Below, in pieces: positions 16,046-25,979 of a stretch of DNA of 64,000 nucleotides (the first letter of the stretch is position 1; each line of letters starts with the position of its first letter). Below the pieces are notes generated by a model, which saw only the letters and a program-made list of their open reading frames with translations, searched no databases and was not told the origin of the DNA. The translations under genes were made by a program, and so were the position numbers. This stretch comes from Lachnospiraceae bacterium (GTDB lineage: Bacteria; Bacillota; Clostridia; Lachnospirales; Lachnospiraceae): NCBI GenBank assembly GCA_022510745.1, contig JAFLSY010000001.1, positions 483,042-547,041 on the forward strand. Reading direction: 5' to 3'.

Positions 16046-16612
16046 ATGGTATTGCTGATAGATAATTACGATAGCTTTTCTTATAATGTGTATCAGTTGA
16101 TAGGCAGCATCAATCCGGACATCAAAGTGATACGAAACGATGAATTGACGGTGGAGGAAATAGAAGAGCTGGCTCCGGAAGCCATTATTCTCTCTCCCGG
16201 GCCGGGCAGGCCGGAGGATGCGGGCGTCTGTGAAGAGGTTGTAAGACAGTTGGGGAGCAAAATCAAGATATTGGGTATCTGTCTGGGGCATCAGGCCATC
16301 TGTGAGGTATACGGCGCCAAGATTACCTATGCCGCACAGCTGATGCACGGTAAACAGTCGGAAGTATTTCCTACAAAGGACAGCCGCCTGTTTAAAGGAC
16401 TGGGAGATTCTTTTACGGCGGCCCGCTATCATTCCTTAGCGGCCGGGAAGGATACCATGCCGGAATGCCTGCGGGTAACTGCTGCTACAGCGGACGGTGA
16501 GATTATGGCGGTGGAACATAAGGAATATCCGGTAATTGGTGTTCAGTTTCATCCTGAGTCCGTGTTGACACCGGAGGGAAGAACCATAATAGAAAATTTT
16601 ATGAAGCTTTAG
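16046..16612 (+). CDS. trpG: anthranilate synthase component II, glutamine amidotransferase
   Basis: Supplies ammonia from glutamine to TrpE; 188 residues, cytosolic. Class I amidotransferase triad: Cys79 in GICLGHQ, and His and Glu in QFHPES. The oxyanion motif SPGPGRPEDAG is present. It starts immediately after the trpE stop with AAAGGAGGG inside the trpE end, so the two are coupled. Such proteins can also serve folate synthesis (PabA), but its position within the trp operon supports TrpG. Confidence 0.95.
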   Translation: MVLLIDNYDSFSYNVYQLIGSINPDIKVIRNDELTVEEIEELAPEAIILSPGPGRPEDAGVCEEVVRQLGSKIKILGICLGHQAICEVYGAKITYAAQLMHGKQSEVFPTKDSRLFKGLGDSFTAARYHSLAAGKDTMPECLRVTAATADGEIMAVEHKEYPVIGVQFHPESVLTPEGRTIIENFMKL

Positions 16613-16636
16613 AATAAATAAGTGGAGGAGTATATC

Positions 16637-17647
16637 ATGATCAGAGAGGCAATTATCAAATTATCCAACAAGGAAGATATCGGCTATGAGGCCGCAAAGG
16701 CCGTTATGAATGAAATTATGAGCGGAGAGGCTACCGATGTGCAGAAGGCGGCTTATTTAAGTCTCCTTGCAGCGAAGGGAGAAACAATTGAGGACATTAC
16801 GGGCTCTGCAGAGGAAATGCGTAACCACGCTACCAAGCTTCCCCATGACGGGGATGTGTTGGAAATCGTAGGAACCGGTGGGGACGGCTCCAATTCTTTC
16901 AATATTTCCACAACCGCATCTTTAGTGATTGCCGCTGCAGGCGTACCGGTAGCAAAGCATGGCAATAGGGGCGCAAGTTCCAAATCCGGTGCGGCGGACG
17001 TATTGGAGGCGCTGGGCGTAAATATTTCTATTTCTCCTGAAAAGAGTGCAGAAATTCTAAAGAAAATAGGTATCTGCTTTATGTTTGCCCAGAGCTATCA
17101 CGGGGCTATGAAATATGTGGGACCTATCAGAAAGGAACTGGGCATTCGTACAGTCTTTAATATTTTAGGACCTCTGACTAATCCGGCAGAGGCGACCCTG
17201 CAGGTAATGGGCGTTTATGAGGAGGATCTGGTGGAGCCTTTGGCGAAAGTGCTTCATAATCTTGGCATCAAACGCGGTATGGTCGTGTTCGGACAGGATA
17301 AGCTGGATGAGATTTCTTTAAGCGCACCTACTACCGTGTGTGAAATTAAGGATGGCAAGTTAAATTCCTATGTCATTACACCGGAGCAGTTCGGTTTGAC
17401 CAGATGTAAAAAAGAGGATCTGGTGGGCGGCACTCCCGAAGAGAATGCGGCGATTACAAAGAGTATCTTTAGCGGCAAGAAAGGGCCTCAGAGAGATGCG
17501 GTAGTGCTCAATGCTGGAGCCGCACTCTATATTGCCGGAAAAGCTGATACCATGGAAGGCGGTGTTCGTCTGGCAGAGCAGATCATCGACGAAGGACTGG
17601 CAGAGAAGAAACTGGAGGAATTTGTTCGCTTATCCAATGAAGAATAA
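16637..17647 (+). CDS. trpD: anthranilate phosphoribosyltransferase
   Basis: Transfers phosphoribose from PRPP to anthranilate; 336 residues. PRPP-binding [14 protein letters not shown] and [21 protein letters not shown] are canonical, as is GPLTNPA. Start ATG 16637 follows GTGGAGGAG. Separate from trpG here, not fused as in enterobacteria. Confidence 0.96.
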   Translation: MIREAIIKLSNKEDIGYEAAKAVMNEIMSGEATDVQKAAYLSLLAAKGETIEDITGSAEEMRNHATKLPHDGDVLEIVGTGGDGSNSFNISTTASLVIAAAGVPVAKHGNRGASSKSGAADVLEALGVNISISPEKSAEILKKIGICFMFAQSYHGAMKYVGPIRKELGIRTVFNILGPLTNPAEATLQVMGVYEEDLVEPLAKVLHNLGIKRGMVVFGQDKLDEISLSAPTTVCEIKDGKLNSYVITPEQFGLTRCKKEDLVGGTPEENAAITKSIFSGKKGPQRDAVVLNAGAALYIAGKADTMEGGVRLAEQIIDEGLAEKKLEEFVRLSNEE

Positions 17648-17670
17648 AAGGCGAAAGGCAGAGACTGCAT

Positions 17671-18450
17671 ATGAATATTTTAGAGGAAATTGCAGAGAAA
17701 ACAAAAAGCAGAGTGGAGGATGCTAAAAGCCGTCGGCCCTTGTCGACGCTGCGGGAGTTGGCGAAGAAAGCGGGAGCGGATACGGGCTTTCCTTTTGAAA
17801 AAGCGTTGGCAAAAGAGGGACTGGGCTTTATCTGTGAGGTAAAAAAGGCATCCCCCTCCAAGGGCGTGATTGCAGAGGAGTTTCCTTATCTGGAAATTGC
17901 AAAACAGTATGAAGCAGCAGGGGCGTCGGCTCTGTCTATACTGACTGAGCCCTATTATTTTAAGGGCAGCAATGACTACTTGCGGGAAATTCGTCAGGCA
18001 GTATCTTTACCCATTCTTCGCAAGGATTTTACTGTGGATGAATACATGATCTATGAAGCAAAGGTACTGGGAGCAGATGCGGTATTATTAATCTGTGCTA
18101 TTTTATCGGATGAACAGCTGGCTGCTTACGGAAAGCTGGCGAAAAGTCTGGGACTGAGTGCCTTAGTGGAAGCTCATGATGAGGAAGAGGTGCAAAGAGC
18201 TATTGCCTGCGGAGCTACCATTATCGGTGTAAACAACCGCAATTTAAAAGATTTTACCGTGGACATTCACAATTCCGTCAGACTACGTACACTGGTACCG
18301 AAAGAGATTCTGTTCGTATCCGAAAGCGGTATTAAAACCAAAGATGATACGGCAAAGTTAAAGGAAAACGGAACTGATGCGGTGTTAATTGGGGAAACCC
18401 TGATGCGCAGCGGCAATATTGCAGAAACATTGAAAGAGTTAAGGAACTAG
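17671..18450 (+). CDS. trpC: indole-3-glycerol phosphate synthase
   Basis: TIM-barrel enzyme closing the indole ring, 259 residues. Seen: FICEVKKASPSKG with the catalytic Lys, LSILTEPYYFKGS, LRKDFTVDEY, INNRNL-type sequence GVNNRNLKDF, and SESGIKT near the end, all typical of TrpC. Ends two bases before trpF. Independent TrpC and TrpF genes are seen, not a fusion. Confidence 0.96.
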   Translation: MNILEEIAEKTKSRVEDAKSRRPLSTLRELAKKAGADTGFPFEKALAKEGLGFICEVKKASPSKGVIAEEFPYLEIAKQYEAAGASALSILTEPYYFKGSNDYLREIRQAVSLPILRKDFTVDEYMIYEAKVLGADAVLLICAILSDEQLAAYGKLAKSLGLSALVEAHDEEEVQRAIACGATIIGVNNRNLKDFTVDIHNSVRLRTLVPKEILFVSESGIKTKDDTAKLKENGTDAVLIGETLMRSGNIAETLKELRN

Positions 18451-18452
18451 GT

Positions 18453-19064
18453 ATGCAGATTAAAATTTGCGGATTATTCCGTCCGGTGGATGCAGACTAT
18501 GTAAATGAGGCCATGCCGGACTATGCAGGACTGGTATTTTGGGAGAAGAGCAGACGCAAAGTAAACAGAGAGCAGGCGGCGGATTTACGGAAAAGTCTGC
18601 ATCCGGATATCCGAACGGTGGGCGTTTTTGTGGATGAGGAGCCGGATTATATTATTGAATTGTTAAAGGCGGATATTCTGGATATTGCGCAGCTCCACGG
18701 ACAGGAAACGGAAGAACAGGTATGCTATATCAAGGAGCGTTCCGGCAAGCCGGTCTGGAAAGCCGTGGAGGTAAAAAGTGCAGACGATATTGAAAAATGG
18801 AATACTTCCGCTGCGGACTGCCTGCTCTTTGACGGCGGCAAGGGCGGTGGTAATCCCTTTGCATGGGAGCTGCTTCAGTGCGCAAAACGGCCTTTCTTTT
18901 TAGCGGGTGGATTGGATTTGGGCAGAATTCAGATGGCTGCAGAGCTGCCCGGACTGCTGGGTATCGACATCAGCAGTGGTGTGGAGACGGACGGTTATAA
19001 GGATAGGGAAAAGATACTACAGATTGTGCGTCAGGTCAGGAATATGACAGAAAAAGGGATATAG
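18453..19064 (+). CDS. trpF: phosphoribosylanthranilate isomerase
   Basis: TIM-barrel isomerase, 203 residues. The N-terminal KICGLFRPVDA supplies the catalytic Cys and later LLFDGGKGGGNPF the phosphate-binding and catalytic Asp region; the C-terminal GIDISSGVET is canonical. The motif KICGL is usually followed by T/R; here Phe follows (KICGLF), a mild deviation. Translation probably coupled to trpC (two-base gap). Confidence 0.95.
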   Translation: MQIKICGLFRPVDADYVNEAMPDYAGLVFWEKSRRKVNREQAADLRKSLHPDIRTVGVFVDEEPDYIIELLKADILDIAQLHGQETEEQVCYIKERSGKPVWKAVEVKSADDIEKWNTSAADCLLFDGGKGGGNPFAWELLQCAKRPFFLAGGLDLGRIQMAAELPGLLGIDISSGVETDGYKDREKILQIVRQVRNMTEKGI

Positions 19065-19099
19065 TTGAAATATAGATGAAAAAGAAAGGATAGAGGAAG

Positions 19100-20284
19100 A
19101 TGAGCAGAGGCAGATACGGTGAATTCGGAGGGCAATATATTCCGGAAACCTTGATGAACGAATTGATTCATTTGGAAGAGAGTTATGAATTCTATAAGAA
19201 GGATCCGGAATTTAATAAAGAGCTGGATACCCTGTTTAAAGAGTATGCGGGCAGACCCTCTCTGTTGTATTATGCGGAAAAGATGACAAAGGATTTAGGC
19301 GGCGCCAAAATCTATTTAAAACGTGAGGATTTAAATCACACAGGTTCTCATAAGATCAACAATGTATTAGGCCAGGCGCTGTTAGCTAAAAAAATGGGAA
19401 AGACTCGACTGATTGCGGAAACCGGAGCGGGACAACACGGTGTTGCAACTGCTACGGCTGCGGCTTTGTTTGGCATGGAATGTGAGATTTTCATGGGAGA
19501 GGAGGATACCATCCGTCAGGCTCTCAATGTATACCGTATGGAGCTTTTAGGGGCAAAAGTGCATCCTGTAAAGAGCGGTACAAAAACCTTAAAAGATGCG
19601 GTCAACGAAGCCATGCGGGAGTGGGCGAGCAGAGTGGATGATACCTTGTATGTACTGGGTTCTGTGATGGGACCTCATCCCTTCCCCATGATCGTGCGGG
19701 ATTTCCAGAGTGTTATTTCCAAAGAAGCCAGAGAGCAGATACTTAAATTAGAAGGTAAACTACCTACTGCGGTAGTAGCCTGTGTAGGCGGCGGCAGCAA
19801 CGCCATGGGTTCCTTCTATCATTTTATTCCCGATGAGGGAGTCAGGCTGATTGGCTGCGAGGCAGCCGGCAAGGGAGTGGACACGGCACTTACGGCGGCT
19901 ACCATCGCCACCGGCAGTGTGGGTGTATTCCACGGTATGAAATCCTATTTCTGCCAGGATGAATTCGGACAGATCGCACCGGTTTATTCTATTTCCGCCG
20001 GATTGGATTATCCCGGCATAGGACCGGAGCACGCATATCTGCACGATATCGGCAGAGCGCAGTACGTGCCCGTTACCGATGATGAGGCTGTGGAAGCTTT
20101 TGAGTATCTGGCCCGTACTGAAGGTATTATCTGTGCCATTGAGAGCGCCCATGCATTAGCGCATGTGCGTAAGATCGCAGGAGATATGAACTCCTCCGAC
20201 ATCATCATTGTAACGATTTCCGGAAGAGGAGATAAGGATGTGGCGGCAATAGCAAGATACAGGGGGTTAGATATCCATGAATAA
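19100..20284 (+). CDS. trpB: tryptophan synthase beta chain
   Basis: PLP enzyme joining indole and serine, 394 residues. PLP Lys85 in [10 protein letters not shown], phosphate-binding [10 protein letters not shown], Glu in AETGAGQHG, and the final SGRGDKD motif are all present. It is the TrpB1 form expected to work with TrpA. Overlaps trpA by eight bases. Confidence 0.97.
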   Translation: MSRGRYGEFGGQYIPETLMNELIHLEESYEFYKKDPEFNKELDTLFKEYAGRPSLLYYAEKMTKDLGGAKIYLKREDLNHTGSHKINNVLGQALLAKKMGKTRLIAETGAGQHGVATATAAALFGMECEIFMGEEDTIRQALNVYRMELLGAKVHPVKSGTKTLKDAVNEAMREWASRVDDTLYVLGSVMGPHPFPMIVRDFQSVISKEAREQILKLEGKLPTAVVACVGGGSNAMGSFYHFIPDEGVRLIGCEAAGKGVDTALTAATIATGSVGVFHGMKSYFCQDEFGQIAPVYSISAGLDYPGIGPEHAYLHDIGRAQYVPVTDDEAVEAFEYLARTEGIICAIESAHALAHVRKIAGDMNSSDIIIVTISGRGDKDVAAIARYRGLDIHE

Positions 20285-21056
20285 GATAAAACAGGCATTT
20301 TCAAACGGTAAGGCATTTATAGCATTTTTAACGGCAGGGGATCCGGATGCGGAGAGCACCGTGAAATATATTTTGGAGATGGAAAAGGCAGGGGCGGACC
20401 TGATTGAAATCGGCATCCCTTTTTCGGACCCTACCGCAGAAGGCGTGGTCATACAGGAGGCTAGTCTCAGGGCTCTGCAGGGGGGCATGACCACGGAGGG
20501 CGTATTTGGCATTGTGGAGGAAGTCAGAAAGCAATCCAATGTACCCTTGGCGTTGATGACCTATTTAAATCCCGTCTATCATTATGGGTATGATAAATTC
20601 TTTTCAAGATGCAGCAGTCTGGGTGTGGACGGTATCATTGTACCGGACCTGCCTTATGAGGAAAAAAGGGAAGCAGAGGAAGTGGCTGCAAAATATGATG
20701 TAAAAGTCATTTCCCTGATCGCACCCACTTCCAGCGAGCGGATTCAGATGATTGCCAAGGAAGCGGAAGGTTTTATTTACGTGGTATCTTCCATGGGCGT
20801 TACCGGTGTAAGAAAGGAGATCAGTACCGATATTGACAGTATTGTCAGGTCCATCAGAGAGGTGACGGATATCCCCTGTGCCATCGGTTTTGGTATCAGT
20901 ACGCCCGAACAGGCGAAAAAGATGGCCGGTTCCGCGGACGGCGTTATTGTGGGAAGCGCCATCGTAAAGATTATTGAGAAACATGGCGCCAATGCGGAAA
21001 GGGAAGTTTACGAATACGTAAAGAGCATGAAGGATGCCTGCAGGCAGGCGCAGTAG
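20277..21056 (+). CDS. trpA: tryptophan synthase alpha chain
   Basis: Cleaves indole-3-glycerol phosphate and channels indole to TrpB; 259 residues. Catalytic Glu in [15 protein letters not shown] and Asp in IVPDLPYEE are visible, along with GVTGVR and GFGIS phosphate-binding loops. In most TrpA the FSDP motif continues AADGP; here it is TAEGV, a small deviation. Last gene of the operon; no strong terminator is seen in the 70 bases after it. Confidence 0.96.
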   Translation: MNKIKQAFSNGKAFIAFLTAGDPDAESTVKYILEMEKAGADLIEIGIPFSDPTAEGVVIQEASLRALQGGMTTEGVFGIVEEVRKQSNVPLALMTYLNPVYHYGYDKFFSRCSSLGVDGIIVPDLPYEEKREAEEVAAKYDVKVISLIAPTSSERIQMIAKEAEGFIYVVSSMGVTGVRKEISTDIDSIVRSIREVTDIPCAIGFGISTPEQAKKMAGSADGVIVGSAIVKIIEKHGANAEREVYEYVKSMKDACRQAQ

Positions 21057-21124
21057 GATAGCACACGGCAAGGCGGTTTGTAAATCATGCTAAATCGATA
21101 CATTAAAAAATCTGAAATAGATAG

Positions 21125-21153
21125 TTGACAAAATATTCCGGTATGGGTATAAT
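21125..21153 (+). promoter_or_regulatory. promoter for DUF177-rpmF
   Basis: Perfect TTGACA (21125-21130), 17-base spacer, perfect TATAAT (21148-21153). One of the strongest promoters in the window, fitting ribosomal protein expression. Confidence 0.85.
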
Positions 21154-21205
21154 GAATCAGTGTGTAAAAACGAAGGCATAGTTTATGTTTTCGTTAGGAG
21201 CGGAT

Positions 21206-21733
21206 ATGTTACTGAATTTAACTGATGTACTTACGTCCGAGGGTAAGAGCCGCATAGAGGAAGTCGATATTGAAATGACGACTTTTGAAAGCAGGATGGG
21301 TAGTTTCCCCATTACGGAGAAGACACCGCTGCATTTGGAGATGGAAAGTGCAGGCTCAGGCAGTGCCCGAATCAAGGGACATGCCGTGATTACCCAGCAA
21401 ATGAATTGCGACAGATGCTTAAAAGAAGTACCGGTTGAAATCATTCTGGATTTTGAACGGGAAGTATTTTCACCGGAGATGATGAATGAAGATATTCTGG
21501 ATGAGAGTGACATTGGCGTCATGGACGGTTATCAGCTAGACATTGAAGTTCTGGTATACAACGAGCTTTTGATGAACCAGCCTGAGAAGGTGCTTTGCAA
21601 GCCGGATTGCAAAGGGATTTGCAAAAAGTGCGGAAAGGACCTGAATGAAGGGGAGTGCGGATGCGATACTTTTGTTCCCGACCCTCGCATGGCAGTATTA
21701 AAAGATATTTTTAACGCGAATAAGGAGGTGTAA
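21206..21733 (+). CDS. YceD/DUF177 family protein
   Basis: Soluble protein of about 175 residues of the YceD family, which is almost always encoded before rpmF; in E. coli and plants it is linked to 23S rRNA accumulation. Four Cys in the C-terminal part (LCKPDCKGICKKCGKDL, then CGCD) form the usual metal-binding pattern, and NCDRCL lies in the middle. Start at ATG 21206 (MLLNLTDVL) is preferred, with TTAGGAG ahead; an ATG at 21185 would add seven residues. Confidence 0.88.
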   Translation: MLLNLTDVLTSEGKSRIEEVDIEMTTFESRMGSFPITEKTPLHLEMESAGSGSARIKGHAVITQQMNCDRCLKEVPVEIILDFEREVFSPEMMNEDILDESDIGVMDGYQLDIEVLVYNELLMNQPEKVLCKPDCKGICKKCGKDLNEGECGCDTFVPDPRMAVLKDIFNANKEV

Positions 21734-21735
21734 GC

Positions 21736-21918
21736 ATGGGTGCAATTTGTCCCAAGAACAAATCTTCTAAGGGTAGAAGAGATAAGAGAAGAGCAAACTG
21801 GAAAATGACTGCTCCTACTTTGGTAAAATGCAGCAAGTGCGGTGCATTGATGGTGCCTCACAGAGTCTGCAAGGCTTGTGGTTCTTATAATAAAAAAGAG
21901 ATTATCGCACAGGACTAA
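21736..21918 (+). CDS. rpmF: 50S ribosomal protein L32
   Basis: Sixty-residue ribosomal protein. Typical L32 start MGAICPKNKSSKGRRDKRRA and two zinc-binding Cys pairs, KCSKCG and CKACG. RBS AAGGAGG overlaps the end of the DUF177 gene, so the two are coupled. Confidence 0.97.
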   Translation: MGAICPKNKSSKGRRDKRRANWKMTAPTLVKCSKCGALMVPHRVCKACGSYNKKEIIAQD

Positions 21919-21936
21919 TTTCTTAGGAACGAAACC

Positions 21937-21969
21937 AAAACCGCTCTGGTGTATTAGAGCGGTTTTTTT
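21937..21969 (+). terminator. terminator after rpmF
   Basis: AAAACCGCTCT (21937-21947) pairs with AGAGCGGTTTT (21956-21966), eight-base loop, followed by further T. Confidence 0.92.
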
Positions 21970-22022
21970 ACACATTTTTTTATAAAATAAGCTGCCACTG
22001 ATGCAGACAGGAGGTATAAAAC

Positions 22023-23051
22023 ATGGTACAGGATGTGACTTTGGGAAAAACAGGAATTACGGTAAATAAGAACGGCTTTGGCGCATTGCCCGTACAGCGG
22101 GTGGAAAAACCTGCAGCCGCAGCGCTGATGCGGCGGGCGTATGAAAGGGGGATCAATTTCTTCGATACGGCCAGAAGTTATACGGACAGTGAGGAAAAGT
22201 TAGGAGAAGCTCTAAAGGGTATTTCCAGGGAGAATTTCTATATTGCGACCAAGACGCCTGCACAGACCGGCGAGGATTTTTGGAAGGATTTGGAAACTTC
22301 CTTAGAAAAATTGCAGATGGACTACATAGATATTTATCAGTTTCATAATCCTTCTTTTTGTCCCAAACCGGGCGATGGCACGGGACTCTATGAGGCGATG
22401 TTAGAGGCAAAAGAGCAGGGTAAGATCCGCTTTATCGGCATTACCAACCATCGGATATCCGTTGCGATGGAGGCCATAGAATCAGGTCTTTATGATACGC
22501 TGCAGTTTCCTTTCAGTTACTTATCCTCGGATAATGATAAAGAGGTCATGGAAGCCTGCACAAAGGCAGGTATGGGCTTTATTGCCATGAAAGCTATGTC
22601 GGGCGGACTCATTAGAAGCGGCAGGGTTTCCTTTGCCTTTATGGCGCAGTTTCCGCAGGTGCTTCCTATCTGGGGCATTCAGCGGGAAGCCGAATTGGAT
22701 GAATTTTTAGGCTGCATGGAGAATCCTCCGGAAATGACGGAGGAAATCCTGAAGGAGATAGAACAGGATAAAAAGGAACTGGCCGGAGAGTTCTGCCGGG
22801 GCTGTGGCTATTGCCAGCCCTGTCCGGTGGGAATAGAGATTTTTATGTGCGCGCGTATGTCGCTTTTGCTGCGCCGTGCCGTAACTGAGGAATACTTTAA
22901 GCCGTACTGGCAGGAGCGTATGACCAAGATTGAGGAATGTCTGCACTGCGGCAAATGTAAATCCAAATGTCCTTACGGATTAGATACGCCTGCCCTGCTG
23001 CAAAGAAATTATCAAGATTACAGAGAAGTACTGGAAGGAAAAATACTGTAA
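22023..23051 (+). CDS. aldo/keto reductase with C-terminal 4Fe-4S motifs
   Basis: Cytosolic NAD(P)H-dependent oxidoreductase, 342 residues. The barrel part has GINFFDTARSYTDSE with the catalytic Asp and Tyr and KTPAQ with the Lys. The C-terminal 90 residues hold two Cys clusters, CRGCGYCQPCP and CLHCGKCKSKCPYG, as in clostridial ferredoxin-like aldo/keto reductases. Substrate unknown. RBS AGGAGG lies upstream, and it is followed one base later by the TraX-like gene. Confidence 0.88.
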   Translation: MVQDVTLGKTGITVNKNGFGALPVQRVEKPAAAALMRRAYERGINFFDTARSYTDSEEKLGEALKGISRENFYIATKTPAQTGEDFWKDLETSLEKLQMDYIDIYQFHNPSFCPKPGDGTGLYEAMLEAKEQGKIRFIGITNHRISVAMEAIESGLYDTLQFPFSYLSSDNDKEVMEACTKAGMGFIAMKAMSGGLIRSGRVSFAFMAQFPQVLPIWGIQREAELDEFLGCMENPPEMTEEILKEIEQDKKELAGEFCRGCGYCQPCPVGIEIFMCARMSLLLRRAVTEEYFKPYWQERMTKIEECLHCGKCKSKCPYGLDTPALLQRNYQDYREVLEGKIL

Positions 23052-23052
23052 A

Positions 23053-23817
23053 ATGCGTCTAAAGGGAATAACCGGAAGCACTTTGAAAATGATTGCGATA
23101 TTGTCCATGCTGATAGATCACACGGGAGCGGTATTGTTGGAAAGGATGCTGATTCAGCGCGGATGGTATCATGCCATGTGGCAGGGTGAGGAAGCGCTTA
23201 CGCAATTTTACCAAAGTAATCTGGGACTTTACGCTTTATACTTTGTGATGCGCCAGATCATCGGCAGACTGGCATTTCCCATTTTTTGTTTTTTATTGGT
23301 GGAGGGCTTTTTACACACCCGCAGTGTCCTTAAATATGCCTGCAGACTTGGTATCTTTGCAGTGATATCGGAAGTTCCCTTTGATCTGGCTTTTTACGGA
23401 ACTCCATTTTTTTGGGGATATCAAAATATATTTTTTACACTTTTGATCGGGTTATTGGTCATGATTGCGTTTCGGTGCATCGCAGAGAAACTGCAGACGC
23501 GTTTTGTTTTAAAACTTCCCCTGTATGTGCTTGCGCTGGCCGCGGGATTGGTGGCGGCTGATTTGCTGTGTACGGATTACGGCGCCAGAGGAGTCCTCAG
23601 CATTATGGCCATCTACATCTTCCGCAAGGTAAAGTGGCAGCAGATTCTGGCGGGCTGTGTGACTTTTCTTTGGGAAATTACGGCTCCGCTCGCCTTTATT
23701 CCAATTGCTTTTTATAACGGAAAAAGAGGAATCAAGATCAAATATTTCTTTTACGCCTTTTATCCGGTACATTTGTTTCTTCTATATTTGATAGCTTATT
23801 TCTGCGGACTGATATAA
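23053..23817 (+). CDS. TraX family membrane protein
   Basis: Polytopic membrane protein of 254 residues with about seven hydrophobic spans. It begins with LKMIAILSMLIDHTGAV, the conserved start of TraX-type proteins, and contains GRLAFPIFCFLLVEGF and WGYQNIFFTLLIGLL. In plasmid biology TraX acetylates pilin; chromosomal clostridial members have no known role. It shares an operon with the aldo/keto reductase (one-base gap). Confidence 0.85.
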   Translation: MRLKGITGSTLKMIAILSMLIDHTGAVLLERMLIQRGWYHAMWQGEEALTQFYQSNLGLYALYFVMRQIIGRLAFPIFCFLLVEGFLHTRSVLKYACRLGIFAVISEVPFDLAFYGTPFFWGYQNIFFTLLIGLLVMIAFRCIAEKLQTRFVLKLPLYVLALAAGLVAADLLCTDYGARGVLSIMAIYIFRKVKWQQILAGCVTFLWEITAPLAFIPIAFYNGKRGIKIKYFFYAFYPVHLFLLYLIAYFCGLI

Positions 23818-23832
23818 AAAGGATTTTTTGAC

Positions 23833-23861
23833 TTGATTTTTGTAGGTTCGTTTAGTATAGT
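23833..23861 (+). promoter_or_regulatory. promoter for plsX
   Basis: TTGATT (23833-23838), 17-base spacer, TATAGT (23856-23861). Confidence 0.6.
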
Positions 23862-23897
23862 AAGAAAGGATATTCCCATACGAAAGGAAACAGCAGA

Positions 23898-24908
23898 ATG
23901 TCAGAGGTAGTAAAAGTAGCGGTAGATGCCATGGGTGGAGATAACGCCCCGGTGGCGATTGTACAGGGTGCCATTGACGCTGTGAATGAAGAAGAGCGTG
24001 TCAAGGTATTTCTGGTAGGCCGCAGGGAGATCATAGAAGAGGAGCTGAAAAAGTACACCTATGATACCTCCCGGGTAGAAATCGTGCATGCGGAAGAAGT
24101 CATTGAAACGGCGGAAGCGCCGGTGATGGCAATTCGTAAAAAGAAGGATTCTTCCATTGTTAAATCCATGAATATGGTGAAAGAGGGTACCTGTGATGCC
24201 TTGGTATCGGCAGGCTCCACCGGTGCGGTACTGGTAGGCGGACAAGTGATAGTAGGCCGTATCAAGGGAGTGGAAAGACCGCCGCTTGCACCTTTGATTC
24301 CAACGGAAAACGGCGTGGCTCTGTTAGTGGACTGCGGAGCCAATGTGGATGCCAGACCCTCACATCTGGTACAATTCGCCAAGATGGGTTCCGTCTATAT
24401 GGAAAGTGTTATGGGAGTGAAAAATCCCAAGGTCGGCATTGTGAATAACGGCGCCGAGGAGGAAAAGGGAAATGCTCTAGTAAAAGAAACCTTTCCGCTG
24501 TTAAAGAACTGTCCCGAGATCAATTTTATCGGAAGTGTGGAGGCCAGAGATATTCCGGCAGGCGTGGCGGACGTGATCGTATGTGAAGCTTTTGTGGGAA
24601 ATGTCATTTTAAAGATGTACGAGGGCGTGGGCGCTTCCCTGATAAAAAAGGTAAAGGACGGGATGATGAGCAGCCTGCGCAGCAAAATAGGCGCTGTATT
24701 GGTAAAGCCCGCTTTAAAAAAGACTTTAAAAGCCTTTGATTTAGATCAGTACGGCGGTGCACCCATGTTGGGATTAAACGGTCTGGTCGTAAAGAGCCAT
24801 GGAAGTTCCAACGCAGTAGAAATCAAAAATTCTGTTCTGCAATGTGTCACCTTTATGGAACAGAAGATTAATGATAAAATAAAAGAAAAAATCACATTAG
24901 AAGATTAA
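23898..24908 (+). CDS. plsX: phosphate acyltransferase PlsX
   Basis: Peripheral membrane enzyme converting acyl-ACP to acyl-phosphate, the substrate of PlsY (encoded at 55 kb). Signature N-terminus VAVDAMGGDNAP, then VSAGSTGAVLVGG and LVDCGANVDARP, with NGAEEEKG; 336 residues, normal length. It heads the plsX-acpP-rnc-smc-ftsY gene order common in Firmicutes. Confidence 0.96.
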   Translation: MSEVVKVAVDAMGGDNAPVAIVQGAIDAVNEEERVKVFLVGRREIIEEELKKYTYDTSRVEIVHAEEVIETAEAPVMAIRKKKDSSIVKSMNMVKEGTCDALVSAGSTGAVLVGGQVIVGRIKGVERPPLAPLIPTENGVALLVDCGANVDARPSHLVQFAKMGSVYMESVMGVKNPKVGIVNNGAEEEKGNALVKETFPLLKNCPEINFIGSVEARDIPAGVADVIVCEAFVGNVILKMYEGVGASLIKKVKDGMMSSLRSKIGAVLVKPALKKTLKAFDLDQYGGAPMLGLNGLVVKSHGSSNAVEIKNSVLQCVTFMEQKINDKIKEKITLED

Positions 24909-24926
24909 GAAAGAAGGATTTTGATT

Positions 24927-25160
24927 ATGGAATTTGAAAAGCTGAAAAAAGTGATTGCTGAGGTTTTAAATGTGGATCCGGAGGAAATCACCATGGAAAC
25001 CACATTTATGGATGATCTGGGAGCAGATTCTCTGGATGTATTCCAGATTATCATGGGAATCGAAGAAGAATTTGACATCGAAATACCTGCGGAAAAGGCA
25101 GAGAAGATTTCTACCGTGGAAGAAGCGGTAGAAATGATCAAAGCTGCGGTAAACGGCTAA
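24927..25160 (+). CDS. acpP: acyl carrier protein
   Basis: Small acidic carrier of 77 residues. Phosphopantetheine attachment Ser35 in GADSLD, flanked by the conserved DDL and the helix [11 protein letters not shown]. Start ATG 24927 follows AAGAAGGA. Located between plsX and rnc as usual. Confidence 0.96.
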   Translation: MEFEKLKKVIAEVLNVDPEEITMETTFMDDLGADSLDVFQIIMGIEEEFDIEIPAEKAEKISTVEEAVEMIKAAVNG

Positions 25161-25259
25161 TAATATGATTTTTTAAAGTATTCCTGAGTGCCGCTTGGAA
25201 ATGGGATTACCATGGACAATATGCTGCATCAGGAATACTTTGTTTATGAAAGGGAATTC

Positions 25260-25979
25260 ATGGGAAAGCAATATACGCTGGAGGAACTGGAAAACCGGAT
25301 GGGGTATCATTTTCATGATAAGCGACTTCTAAAGCAGGCGGTTACGCACAGTTCTTTTACAAACGAACAGAAGATCAATCGTCAGGATCACTATGAGAGG
25401 CTGGAATTTCTGGGTGATGCGGTATTGGAACTGGTCGCCAGTGATTTCGTGTTCAGAGGAGAACCGGAAATGCAGGAAGGACAGCTCACCAAGAAGCGTG
25501 CCTCTTTAGTCTGTGAGCAGGCTTTGGCTATGTGTGCCGCAGAACTGGGAATCGGTGACTTTATCCGGCTGGGTAAAGGTGAAGAGGCCATGGGAGGCCG
25601 CAAGAGGAGTTCCATTGTTTCCGATGTTATGGAATCTCTGATTGGTGCAATCTATTTGGATGGCGGCATGAAATCGGCTAATCTCTTTATTTATCGCTTT
25701 GTCCTGACAGATGATCAGGAGAGACGGCATATATTCAGTGACAGCAAAAACAATCTGCAGGAGTATGTGCAGAAGCATAAGATGGATTTTCGATATGAGA
25801 TCGTGGGAGAGTCGGGACCGGAGCATGATAAAATTTTTTATGTAGAAGTGCTCGTAAATGACAAACCCATGGGAAAAGGACAGGGAAGAACGAAGAAGAT
25901 TGCTGAACAGCAGGCCGCCGGTGCAGCATTACTTAACTTGAAAAAGCTGGAAGAAGAAGGGAAGGACGAATGTATTTAA
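25260..25979 (+). CDS. rnc: ribonuclease III
   Basis: Double-stranded RNA endonuclease for rRNA and mRNA processing. Catalytic signature ERLEFLGDAVLEL, followed by SSIVSDVMESLIGA with the second acidic site, and a C-terminal dsRNA-binding domain (NLQEYVQKHK ... GKGQGRTKKIAEQQAA). Start ATG 25260 (MGKQYTLEEL) with GAAAGGGAA ahead gives 239 residues, the normal length; in-frame starts at 25188 and 25212 would add 16-24 residues. Overlaps smc by 10 bases. Confidence 0.94.
   Translation: MGKQYTLEELENRMGYHFHDKRLLKQAVTHSSFTNEQKINRQDHYERLEFLGDAVLELVASDFVFRGEPEMQEGQLTKKRASLVCEQALAMCAAELGIGDFIRLGKGEEAMGGRKRSSIVSDVMESLIGAIYLDGGMKSANLFIYRFVLTDDQERRHIFSDSKNNLQEYVQKHKMDFRYEIVGESGPEHDKIFYVEVLVNDKPMGKGQGRTKKIAEQQAAGAALLNLKKLEEEGKDECI

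Noticed and set aside
15608..16432. 274-residue minus-strand frame over trpE-trpG
   Set aside because: Opposite to two certain genes, no ribosome site, low-complexity composition; a shadow frame.
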